From assembly GCA_003260075.1 (NCBI GenBank), contig QLIY01000363.1, forward strand, positions 51,877 through 115,876: a stretch of DNA of 64,000 nucleotides, given 5' to 3'. The notes below the pieces were generated by a model. It did not search any database. It had not been told where the DNA came from and worked only from the letters and a program-made list of their open reading frames with translations. Both the position numbers and the translations under genes were made by a program. Positions 24,675 through 34,823 of this stretch are shown here, piece by piece; position 1 is the first letter of the stretch, and the number at the start of each line of letters is the position of its first letter. The stretch comes from Phallusia mammillata. Taxonomy: Eukaryota; Chordata; Ascidiacea; Phlebobranchia; Ascidiidae.

Positions 24675-25928
24675 ATGATATTTGGAACGCTGTCAGTTTG
24701 GATTTTGCTGCTGGCCGTTCAATCAGGTAAGACATAAATAAATAATTGTTGAGGTAAAGCACTGTCTCCCTGCATTATATTGAACGTATTTTTGTCGTAC
24801 CAAACTGCAACAAAGGACACTACAGTGTGTCCTTTAAAATAGAGTCGACAGTTTCTAGTATCACAGCTTTGTGAAGCTTTCGTGATTATTTTCTGTTTAA
24901 ACTGTTTTATTTCATGTTGGCTTTTGTTTTTTGAAATGCAGCAACGCCACTAGTTTGTTACAAGTGCAAGGTAATTTCCCGATACCCGTTCCCGGCGTGC
25001 GAAGGTCCAGAAGTCAGAAGCGCGACAGAAGAATGCGCTAAGGGCGAAGTATGTTCAGTTCGCCGGACGTCGGAAACAGTTGGTAAGAAGAAATTATAAA
25101 GTAATTTGCAATTGGCTAACCATTTTCGGTCCAGCGTACTTGTTTAATTAACAATCTGTATACAAAGTGGATGCTGTTATTACCAGTGGTAACATCAATG
25201 GTAGATAAGTGCTCTTCCTTTTAAATTTCCAAATTGTACTTTATGACATTCGTTCTTTGCTTTTACCTTACGTTTTATTGATATAGAAGTCCATTAGAAA
25301 CCGTTTTTTTCTTTTGTAAACTTTTACTCAGCTATAGGTAAAAGTTACTCTTTTACTCAGCTATAGACCTACAGTCTAAAAATATATCGGCCCATCAAAA
25401 TTTTGGCCTCTGTTGTCCACATGTAACCATTCAATTTCAATAACACAGATTTTGTGCATAACCATTTTCCTAATTTGAAATTTGCTTTCATTGTAACGAC
25501 TCTATTTAACAAGGCTGGGTCACACATGATCAGACTTTGAATTTAGGTCATTACTTATCGAGGACGATTGAACGAAGCTGTCAAGCAAACTCAACTGCCA
25601 CCGGATGCTTTGGAAAGCCCCATCGGCGCGTATGTGTTTCCCTCTGCAACGAAGGTTAGCAAAGTCAAATCACAATAACGCGGTGCGCACCAAGCGGCAC
25701 TAATTTGGAACAATCAGCTATCTGGCTATGACACAACGCAAACAAATAATATATGAGTCGAAGTATTTTTCATGTTTACGTAATTATTTTAGGCTTGAAC
25801 TTCAGTCACTGAACTTGTGTTTGTGTTTAGATCTATGCAATACCGACAACGGCGTTCAGCGAAACAAACACTCGATTGGAATTATTCTATTACACATGTG
25901 GGCCGCGCTGGCACTTCTGTTTTGGTGA
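24675..25928 (+). CDS. GPI-anchored Ly6/uPAR (three-finger) protein A
   Basis: Four exons: 24675-24726, 24942-25082, 25547-25654 and 25831-25928, with consistent phases. Exon 1 encodes a signal peptide (MIFGTLSVWILLLAVQS). The mature part starts LVCYKCK and has ten cysteines ending in CNEDLCN, the C-terminal signature of the LU domain. After it comes a short spacer and a hydrophobic end (IILLHMWAALALLFW) typical of a GPI-attachment signal. The protein should sit on the outer cell surface. LU proteins act as receptors, ion-channel modulators or complement regulators, and this one cannot be assigned further. It is a neighbour of a second LU gene in the same orientation. Confidence 0.85.
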
Positions 25929-28141
25929 ACCACACTGGAGTAGCAAAAATAGGAAAAAAACTAAGATTTTAAGGACTAATGATTTCCGATAAACTTCTGG
26001 AATCAAAGCACAAGTTTTGTTGTTTACAATGCATATAGTTGCAACACATTGAACTACTTGTGTATCCAGTGTGATTGCGTCTAGATTTATGACCTGCAGG
26101 GTCATTGGTTAGGCAGTTTATTTTCACATGCAAACTATACTTACTTTGTTAAAACCGTTGATTTAAACATGAAAAGAGTGTTTTGAATAGGGAAATAAAA
26201 ATGGCATACTTCACGTAACTTGTGAACCAAACGACTTGACGTCATCCTGTTCGAGGTAAGGAAGAGGTCGGCGCCGTGGAATGCCAATGCAACGTAGTAA
26301 TCCGCCGCGACACTGGAATTGGCTTGGTGTCGGCTGTACAAACACTGCACTGTCTCCATTGGCGACCAATAACCTTATAACATGGCGTCGCTTGCTGCTG
26401 TTTTCACGAGCATGTCCCGTCGAGAGACGCCACTGGTGAGGTGATGTGCAGCCAAAATTGTTGTAAACTTTCAAGCAATTAAATGATTGTTTGACCAAAT
26501 TTGCTACTACGTTCCAAAACTCACGCCTAATCTGTCGCGTATTGAGAGAAAGATATAAACTTATTTGGAATTTTAAACCCACAAAACTTAAACAAAGAGA
26601 TATGAACTGAGAATATGTTAAAATTCGTTGTGTAAATTCTGATGAATCTGTTTTAAAAGCGCCTAAGAAAGGTACTAAAACAAAAGCCAAAACTCACATC
26701 AATTCATGTCAAAATACAACGGGGAAATGTGCGAAGTGAGTTCGGCGCACCTGCATACCAGCGTCGCGCCAGCAATATTGACGAAAAACTCTTATATTCA
26801 AGGAAATTACTGTAGCCACAATCTGCAAATTTTGCGACAATATTTCCGGGTTTGCCCCAATTCTTGCTGGCAGTGGCTATTTTCTGAATGAGAGTCAAAC
26901 AATTACTCGCGTTTGTTACAAAAATTTAGCGCCTGATTCACTATTAAACAGTCTGGCTTGGTGTTGAAATGTAAGCCAAAGGGAACATTACGTCAAATCG
27001 AAGTCTCGGTCAAAGTCCAGGCGCCATACAACTGACCAGCTTGTATCGTGGGAATTGAATGGCCGACAAACGTCTGCTATTTTCAACCTTTTCCCAACTT
27101 TTCTGTCGGGTCACTCAGACTGTCGTGGGTTGTACGTTCACTCCATAGTCCATGTACATTTCCTGCGTTCACGCAAGAAATAAATTATTGCTCGGCTATC
27201 GTGTGACAAAGATATAATGTAAAGTTTCATTTGTGCACGTAGGCATTGTTGTGGACATAAAATGAGCTGGGAAAAATATCGCAAACAATTCAAAAAAATC
27301 ATTCGTGGTTTCAAATCTGGTTGGCAAGGGTCTTTCAATTTTAAATTTCAAATTCCAAGTCAGTAGTGCATCTATCTTAAACGAAATGCGACTTAAGTTG
27401 ATGGGTACAACTTGGCTCGTAAGAGAGGTATTATCAAAGGTCAATAGCAAATGATTCAAATGCCATTTTGGTTGTTGGAGATTGTTTCCAAACAATTGTC
27501 CTTTGAAAATCCCTTTGACACTCTCCAATTGCAGACGAAAACCATTGTTCATTATCAAAATAGAAGCCAAAAACCGCAATTGTGTGAAGTACCTTTCTCG
27601 TCGCGTCAGATTTTTGACGCCTTTGCAACTAATATTTCCGGACAAAGTTCACATAAAGATCATTTTAGCAAATAACAATCGGCTGTAACGACGATTAAAA
27701 ACAATTTTGTTTATAATACCAGCTGCATTCATTCTTTAAGAAATTTAAAAAAGATATTACTAAAAACAGTCGTGCGTAAACAACGGAAGAAGTTTTGAAG
27801 TAAATTAAAACGTGAAAGTAATTGAAAGAATTATTGTAATTTCGCAGTGGAGCCCATGAAGCGATAGGAAGTAAACATAGTAGCCAAAGACGTGACTACA
27901 GAAACATAGAAGTTCCAATGAATGTAGTGCCATAAAGAAAAAAATATACTCCAAACGAAGAAACTAGTTGGAAGGCTCATTTCGCTTCAGTATTGCTTCC
28001 TGAAATTGCCGGTCTACCAGTTCTTTAGCCGGTGTAGTGCTATGCTGACGGGAAACACACGACCAGTGGTCGTATCGAACAGGTTCAGCTGGCAGGTGCA
28101 CACAGTCAAGAACACCAAGATAAGAACCTTATTGGAGTAGT
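25929..28141. other. Intergenic between the two Ly6/uPAR genes
   Basis: Contains open frames on the minus strand (26211-26690 and 27196-27645) with no recognisable domain, no matching exon context and low-complexity composition. I do not call them genes. Confidence 0.4.
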
Positions 28142-29298
28142 ATGAAGTCCGACTACAATCAATTGGTCGTGGTTTTGCTCTGCGTTCTCCTTCCAGGTAA
28201 GCTACAGTTGTTTATTGCGCATGTAATGTTTTTTTGTCTTTTCGGTGAAGATTATTATTTAGAACTGTGCAAATATTTTCAAAAGCACTACGGATTTATT
28301 TTTTGAAGACTGTTCATCACAAACCATGGCAACCGTAAAAGTTTCAAGTTGCGTCCTGTTAAAAGTTAAATTCAAAAGTATCTTATATTTTACAGTTCGT
28401 GCATTAAAGTGCTACACGTGTCATGATGCATCCCTTAATTGCATGAAACCAGACGCAACGACAACCACGACAGAATGTCCAGCCAATCAAAAATGTGCAA
28501 TACATTCAGCGTACAAAGGTATGTTTGTTGATTAATTGAGAAACACATTCACAAAGAACTTTTGTTGTTTTGTGTTTCTTCAACATTGTAGCTATGCAAA
28601 AATATAATTGAACATATTTTCTGGAAAAGAATGAGTTATGGTCTGGGGTTGTTCGATTTTGGAACGCTAACAGTCAAATACTTGTTTGAAACTTATATTT
28701 TCAAAAGGAAACTCTAACCGCGTTTATTGAAAATTAGCATAAGTTTAGGGTGCCGAAAACGAGGCCACCCGCAAAAGTGTATGGGATTTTACAGTATAAG
28801 TTGAGTACAGTTCAAACTCTAGCTTAGCCTACTATGTGCGTCGCAGGAAATGACACCAAACCATTGATGTTCACTCGGTTCTGCAGTCCAGGCAGCTTGG
28901 ACATCGGTTGCACAGAAACAAACGACGGAAAAACTTGTTACTCAGAATGCAAAACAGGTAACGCAGAAGAAAGCGAATGGTAGAAGTTTTGCATCTTTTG
29001 CACTCACCCGCATAAAACTTTTTACGCACAATATATGTGTCAATAAAAATCTTTGTGTACTGTCATAAAATATTCAGTGTTTGTTCTGCTTTAAATTTTT
29101 GTTCACCAAACAAGGATTTGTCGGCATGCAGAAAACATAGCTTAATTTTTATTTATGTAGGCCTGTAAGCCATTTTTTTTATTTGCAGATTTATGTGGAG
29201 GATCACATGCCTCTCGTACTTCGCAATCTTCATTGTTGATTATGCTTTCAACAGTTTTGTTTTATTTCTTACACACGATTCAATCGTACTGCGTGTAA
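28142..29298 (+). CDS. GPI-anchored Ly6/uPAR (three-finger) protein B
   Basis: Exons 28142-28196, 28396-28518, 28847-28957 and 29189-29298; all introns are phase 1, as in protein A. Signal peptide in exon 1 (hydrophobic core LVVVLLCVLLP). The LU domain starts LKCYTCHD and ends CYSECKTDLCGG. It is followed by a Ser/Thr-rich spacer and a hydrophobic tail (LLIMLSTVLFYFL), consistent with GPI anchoring. A polyadenylation signal AATAAA lies at 29389-29394. Exon layout shared with protein A points to an old tandem duplication, though sequence identity is low. Confidence 0.85.
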
Positions 29299-29466
29299 TT
29301 TTGGTGTTTAGCCCTACTTTGTAAAATTTTGTTTGAAAGAAAAAATATCTCGGAAGATGCAAGAACGTATATTGCCGCTTTAGGTCGAAATAAACAAATT
29401 AAACATTTGTCTTATTTCGTGGAGTTGGTGACGTGCGTCTGAGAAACAAATATGAATAGCCTAAAC

Positions 29467-29783
29467 CAGTGATTCTCAAACTGTGTGCCGCGGCACACTA
29501 GTGTGTCGTGAGAGATTTCCAAGTGTGCCGCGAAATATTTTCTATTTTAAAGTGCAAACATTCCCTGGTATTTTAGGACATTATGACGAAATACTGGTGC
29601 ACATGACAACGTTTCAAAGCTCATGCATACGTTTGTTATTGGTAACAAAAAGCGTTCTTACCCACCACAGTACTCTCTTGAAAGTTAATAACAAGTACTG
29701 TTATGTTTACCTGCGAAGTGTGCCGCGGAAGGAAATTTTAGTTCTTTAAGGCGCCGCATGCTTAAAAAGTTTGAGAACCACTG
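29467..29783. mobile_element. hAT-like MITE, 317 bp
   Basis: Ends cagtgattctcaaact and agtttgagaaccactg. Exact target duplication gcctaaac at 29459-29466 and 29784-29791. 'gtgccgcg' motifs near both ends. Lies between two converging genes (Ly6 protein B and NIT1). Confidence 0.95.
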
Positions 29784-29896
29784 GCCTAAACCCATCGATT
29801 GAAAACAACAGAGACAATTGCAAATTGCATATACAACAAACATCAGGTTCCGCAGTAATTAATCGGATAAGAATGATTTATTTGGGGTGCAAAGTT

Positions 29897-30745
29897 TTAC
29901 TTTTCATTCCTAGTTTTACTGTCAGAGTACAAACTCCACCTTGTATGTAAATCAATGGGCATGTTTTCTCGAATCGTCTGCATATAGCCTAGGTCTACAG
30001 AGGCAGTTGATACGCCAACCTCGTCGCCAGCGTCGGCCAGAACTGTTCCCCAGGGGTCTACGACCAAGCTATGCCCGTAGAATGAACGTGTGCCATGCTT
30101 GCCAGTCAGTGCAGCTGCGACAACATAACACTGAGTTTCAATGGCCCGAGATCGCAGCAGAGCATGCCAATGAGCGTGTCCTGTCGGGACCGTAAAAGCT
30201 GAGGGGTAAGTCAGGATTTCAGCACCACGGCGTCGCAACTCGCATGACATTTGCGGAAAGCGGACGTCATAACAAATCAATGACGCAACGCGACCAATTG
30301 GCGTCTCAGTGACGTCAGTGATCGCGCTTCCTGGCACACAGCGGTCCGTTTCTTTTAACGTGATCTTGCCGCGTATGTCCACACTAAACAAATGACATTT
30401 GTCGTAAACTGATGTTATCTCACCAACATCGTTGATGATCACGTGAGAAACACGGCACTTTGATTGGTCGTCACCAGCGCATTTTCGGTGAATTCCACCC
30501 AAAGATATCCAGATCTTTTCACTGCGCGCTAGTTCGCAGTACCACGAGCTAACAGAGGTATCAGAGGAGATAAACTCCGCTAACTCCGGTGAGTTGCTTG
30601 CTACAAAGTCGCAAGCTTCCGGCAAAAAGGTCATGACTGCACCGCGTCGCTTGCTTTCGCAAACCAGTAGTTTTCCCTGCTTAAAATTTTCCAGTTTGTC
30701 GTCACTCACAGCCATTTGGCACACAGCAACAATTGATTTGGCCAT
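29897..30745 (-). CDS. NIT1: NIT1-type carbon-nitrogen hydrolase (deaminated glutathione amidase)
   Basis: A single uninterrupted frame of 282 residues from the ATG at 30745. The nitrilase-superfamily triad is present: Glu43 in FLPEACDF, Lys116 in YDKCHLF and Cys158 in LICYDVRFP. The Y-K-HLF context and the CYDVRFP nucleophile block are those of NIT1, which hydrolyses deaminated glutathione, a metabolite-repair reaction in cytosol and mitochondria. No obvious mitochondrial leader follows this start; upstream in-frame codons lack an ATG. In flies and worms NIT1 is fused to FHIT, but here no FHIT part is attached. A polyadenylation signal (AATAAA on the minus strand, 29882-29877) lies 15 bp past the stop. 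The absence of introns is unusual for this window. Confidence 0.9.
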   Translation of the reverse strand: MAKSIVAVCQMAVSDDKLENFKQGKLLVCESKRRGAVMTFLPEACDFVASNSPELAEFISSDTSVSSWYCELARSEKIWISLGGIHRKCAGDDQSKCRVSHVIINDVGEITSVYDKCHLFSVDIRGKITLKETDRCVPGSAITDVTETPIGRVASLICYDVRFPQMSCELRRRGAEILTYPSAFTVPTGHAHWHALLRSRAIETQCYVVAAALTGKHGTRSFYGHSLVVDPWGTVLADAGDEVGVSTASVDLGYMQTIRENMPIDLHTRWSLYSDSKTRNEK

Positions 30746-31349
30746 TGTGTTAAATCCACAGTAAAGCTGATGCTTGTTTGTCCTACTATAGACCAGCAAT
30801 ATTCGAGTTTACTTAGCTCTGCACAAATATCTAAACTTTTAGTTCACAAGAATAGTCAAATAGATTGAAAAGCGAGGTTCAACATATAGTTGTCACAAAT
30901 TTTGGTGCATAACGCAAAGTTAACACAACAGTAGACAACTCACAGTGAATAGATTAAAAAAAAGCGGTAAATGCATTTTTCAAATGGATTTAAGCCTGTT
31001 ATAAAATACAAACAAGTAGAAAATATATGTGATACATGTGGTTTCAAATAAATTGCTGCATACGTGTGACCAACAATTAGGCGTTTTGAAAACCAGGTTT
31101 TGCAGCAAAGGCAAGGTATAAAAATGATTAGCATCCACTACATGACAAGAATATGCAACCAACAAACTTGAAAAGGCAACAATGGGAAAACTACAATGGC
31201 TTTAATATTCAACTATAATGGAATATAATTAATGGCAACAGCATGACAATCAACACATTGGTCATTTTATGTTTTATGGCAAAGATGAGCAAACAAAACT
31301 GTTGACATGGCTATAGCTACCAAAATGTGCAACCCAAAACACACACACA

Positions 31350-34300
31350 TCAAACTGTTCCTAAATCATCTTCATTTTCAGTATCCAAGTGGTGATCTCG
31401 TTTAAAATACCCTTGCAAGCGCTCCCAATCTCTTTTCCATACAATTTTTCTGGTGTCTTGAGGAATTCGTTCCTGGGTGGCCTTGGCAACTGCAATGTCC
31501 AGCAAACTGTTCAAAGTCATTTTTATGTACAGTTCAACAGGCATTTCTCTTAAAGTATGGATTTTATCCACACAGGCCTGTTCCGGTTTAAACCAGTCAA
31601 TCTCAAAGTTATCTTCAGAACCAGATTGCTGATTAATCTCCCTTGTCTCTTGTAGGGCCTTGTAAGACAACTGCAATTCTTTTCGCTCATCATTACTGCT
31701 ATCATAATTTAGTTTAAGAACGCGTGACAAAACACCTGTTTTGTTTCCCAGTAATGGCAGAATTACTAAAAAGCTGGTCAAGCCATCTGGATTTAAATAC
31801 AACACATGGGAACCTGGATTAATTTTATTGATTTTAGGAGGAAGAATCAGACCATGGTTGATATTAGCAGCCTTTTCCTTGTTTGGTGGTGAATGAACAA
31901 CTTGCCTACCACTGAGAAGTGAGTAGATCTGCAGGTTTCCAACTACATTAAATGCAATGTATTCTGTACCAAACACTTGGTTTACTCTGGAAACTGAAAA
32001 CCTTGCAGCAACACCAGCCCTACATAAGTCATAGTTTTCAGTTGAAATGTTGACAACAATTGGCCCAATGTTACCAAGTTGGTACTGCTGCAAATCAAAA
32101 TCTATAATTGTGATGTGCTTTCGAACTTTGGGAAGATGCTCATTAAACAGCAACTGGAAGTATATTCGGTCACCTGCTGTTGGCACAAATGTCTGCAAAA
32201 CATTAACAGCTTGCATGGTTGAAGGTTCATATACACGCTCAACAAACTTAACCAAAAGCTGGGTTTCTCTTCTGTATGTGAGAAGATAAAATGTGGCACC
32301 ACCAGCAGAAATGTCACTTTGCTTGTAGCCAGGTGGAGCATAGATACGGGTGATAAGTTTTGGTAGCTTCTTGGTCTTGTTTTCCCCTTCCAACTCATCA
32401 GGAAACTCATCAGTATGCCAGGGTTTTTGCTCTAACAAAGTGCTGTTTTGAATTTCCCGTAGAACACCACGCCTTTCCTTCTCAACCACCAGTTTGCTTT
32501 TTGTTTTTTTGCCTTTGGTTTTCTTTTTTAAAGCCACTTCATCCTCAAATCGAATGACATCTGCACCCTGGGGAACTAGAATCTCCTCTACAAGAGATAG
32601 CTTAAACTTTTTGTAGGGTGTAAACCACCCAAAAGTATTGACAAACTCAGAATCATGTCGCCAAGTACAAATATTGTAAGCCACATCCACAGAAACCATT
32701 TCCTTATTATTTTTAACAAAGCACAGTTCTACAAGCTGATGTCTGTGGTAACGAAACAACTCGACCTCAATTTCTTGGCCTATTTTGTTTACTTTTTTGT
32801 CAGGAACAGCATCAATTCCCCACACATAAGTGACTTCTTCAACGCGTTGCAATGTGTCTTCCATTATTTGTTCTGTGCAACGCTTCCTGATAACTTCACT
32901 CAGGTTGCATTTCAACATGTCACCATTTTTTAAAGCAACCACAATACTGTCTTGAGTTCCAGCAAATGATATCGTGGGAAAAAATGCCACATGTGATGGT
33001 AAGTGTAGTTCATTTGTTGATGTCACAAGTGGTCCATCTTGAAATGTAAAATCTTTTTTAACAGTTTCTAGCACACACAACGCTGTAAGTTGCTGGCTGT
33101 TAATATCTTCATCTTCAATTTCCAATGAATTAAGGTCACTTATTGCAACATATGGAGCATAGGATAAACTCCACACTACAACACAGCCATTAACGGACAG
33201 AGTAACTAGCCTTGACATGTCCAAGCTCCATTGGATGCTAACAATTGCATCAGTTGTCCTCCCCTCAAAAGAAACACAACGAACTGGCCTTGCTGGTTGC
33301 CAAGTCATGTCATGCACCAAAATGTCACCTCTAAGTGTACCCAATGCTAGGAGCTTATGGTCAAAGGAAGGAGAAGCAATTGATATACCAATACTTTGCT
33401 TGGAATTCAACGAAAATTCTGGTAGTTCTGCTCTAAAATTTTTCCACATGTTGAATTCTTTTAGAGCATATTCAGATAAAACTGGAGAGTTGCCAAATTG
33501 GGAGTTTTTCTTAGAGACAGCAAGTTCTGAGGATACAACCTCGGCATCTGCACCACTTTCAACAACTACTGGTGGAGGTGGTGTCGCCACTTTTTGTATA
33601 GTTGGTGATTTTCGTTCGATAGGAGAATCTTCTCTTATTGTGGCTTGACTGTGTGTCCACAATCCAAACCTTGTTCTGGAACGAGTGACCTTCACACCTG
33701 ACCAAGTTTGTTCCACAATTTTGCTGATTGGCTTTTTGGTTCTTTCTTTACTTCCAGTTGCTATGTTATGAGCATTTTCCAATATAATATCTTCAGGATA
33801 CACATTTGACATTAACCCCAGATAAAAACACTCTGCACACAAATCCCTGACAAGATCATTGCAACTTTCAAATATCAGATCATTTAGTACATCTACAGTT
33901 ATCTTTCGCTTGACAGCTTCAACCTGAAAATCATCCCATTGCTGTTGGTCTGACTTAAGCAGCAATTCAATTAACTCTGAATCATTAGCACTGTCCTTGC
34001 TGGTCTTTCTGTACACATCATCAAGAATTTGATCAATGATCCACGAAGCTATACCAACAGGGATCCTGTGAGTGGATTTAAACAACTCAAATGATGCAGA
34101 TGCATATACCCTTCTGGGTTTTGGTGGATCAGCATATCTTACTTTTAGGACTCTAACATGGTGTTCCATTGAACTAATCTTCTTTTTGGTTTCATTTACA
34201 AAGTAACCAAGATCCTCAGACAAAGTTTCAGGTGATGACTGTTGATCTCTCCAATGCAGGCCAGGCAGACCAACTGCCGTAGCCTGATCATCCAATTCCA

Positions 34301-34823
34301 GTTGTTTTTCTGCAAGTAGTTGTTGTTTTGCCACTCTTTTTTTGCGATTTTCTTGAAGATTTGTTCTCCCCTTTTTTGTTAAGGCATCAAGAAACTGTTT
34401 TCGTTGAATTTGTACCTTCTCCCTACTGTCTGGACGCTGCTTTTCTGTAGTTAAAGTAACAAAATGGCTTGCTGCTTTATTCAAGCCGTCATCACCGAAT
34501 GCCTGGTCAAGTTCATTTTTTAAAGTTGTCCCTTGCAATAGTGGCACAACATTTTTCTTATCCAGTGGTGGTATAATCTGCTGTGGTGCTTGTACTGTTG
34601 GAAGATCAAAACTTGTTGAACTATAAGATCGTAAACGATTTTGTTGAATCAGTTTCATTCTACGAAGTGCCATTAAATCATTGACAATCTTTTTCTTTTT
34701 TTCAATTTGCTCCGAGTTGGCCTGAACATCTGCCGAAGAACCCAATACATTGCCACTTGTATAGTTTCTGCCTGGCAATGCTTTGTTTCTTGTTGGTTCT
34801 AGACTCCAAAATGGTCTGTCCAT
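31350..34823 (-). CDS. Large WD-repeat protein, intronless, possibly ciliary
   Basis: One uninterrupted frame of 1157 residues. Residues 1-230 are charged and rich in Lys, Gln and Arg, probably partly coiled coil. A compact helical region lies at about 245-360. From about 475 the sequence shows WD40-like blades, e.g. LLALGTLRGDILVHDM and LVTLSVNGCVVVWSL. A Lys-rich linker (KKKTKGKKTKSK) lies further on, and the last 60 residues are acidic. The arrangement resembles axonemal or intraflagellar WD proteins, but I do not recognise a named family. It lies 604 bp upstream of NIT1 on the same strand and is also without introns. Confidence 0.8.
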   Translation of the reverse strand: MDRPFWSLEPTRNKALPGRNYTSGNVLGSSADVQANSEQIEKKKKIVNDLMALRRMKLIQQNRLRSYSSTSFDLPTVQAPQQIIPPLDKKNVVPLLQGTTLKNELDQAFGDDGLNKAASHFVTLTTEKQRPDSREKVQIQRKQFLDALTKKGRTNLQENRKKRVAKQQLLAEKQLELDDQATAVGLPGLHWRDQQSSPETLSEDLGYFVNETKKKISSMEHHVRVLKVRYADPPKPRRVYASASFELFKSTHRIPVGIASWIIDQILDDVYRKTSKDSANDSELIELLLKSDQQQWDDFQVEAVKRKITVDVLNDLIFESCNDLVRDLCAECFYLGLMSNVYPEDIILENAHNIATGSKERTKKPISKIVEQTWSGVKVTRSRTRFGLWTHSQATIREDSPIERKSPTIQKVATPPPPVVVESGADAEVVSSELAVSKKNSQFGNSPVLSEYALKEFNMWKNFRAELPEFSLNSKQSIGISIASPSFDHKLLALGTLRGDILVHDMTWQPARPVRCVSFEGRTTDAIVSIQWSLDMSRLVTLSVNGCVVVWSLSYAPYVAISDLNSLEIEDEDINSQQLTALCVLETVKKDFTFQDGPLVTSTNELHLPSHVAFFPTISFAGTQDSIVVALKNGDMLKCNLSEVIRKRCTEQIMEDTLQRVEEVTYVWGIDAVPDKKVNKIGQEIEVELFRYHRHQLVELCFVKNNKEMVSVDVAYNICTWRHDSEFVNTFGWFTPYKKFKLSLVEEILVPQGADVIRFEDEVALKKKTKGKKTKSKLVVEKERRGVLREIQNSTLLEQKPWHTDEFPDELEGENKTKKLPKLITRIYAPPGYKQSDISAGGATFYLLTYRRETQLLVKFVERVYEPSTMQAVNVLQTFVPTAGDRIYFQLLFNEHLPKVRKHITIIDFDLQQYQLGNIGPIVVNISTENYDLCRAGVAARFSVSRVNQVFGTEYIAFNVVGNLQIYSLLSGRQVVHSPPNKEKAANINHGLILPPKINKINPGSHVLYLNPDGLTSFLVILPLLGNKTGVLSRVLKLNYDSSNDERKELQLSYKALQETREINQQSGSEDNFEIDWFKPEQACVDKIHTLREMPVELYIKMTLNSLLDIAVAKATQERIPQDTRKIVWKRDWERLQGYFKRDHHLDTENEDDLGTV

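Noticed and set aside
26211-26690. Minus-strand frame of 159 codons
   Set aside because: No recognisable domain, no splice context and no conserved motif; probably chance.
27196-27645. Minus-strand frame of 149 codons overlapping plus-strand frames
   Set aside because: No domain or signal peptide recognised and no supporting neighbouring exons; a similarity search would be needed to revive it.
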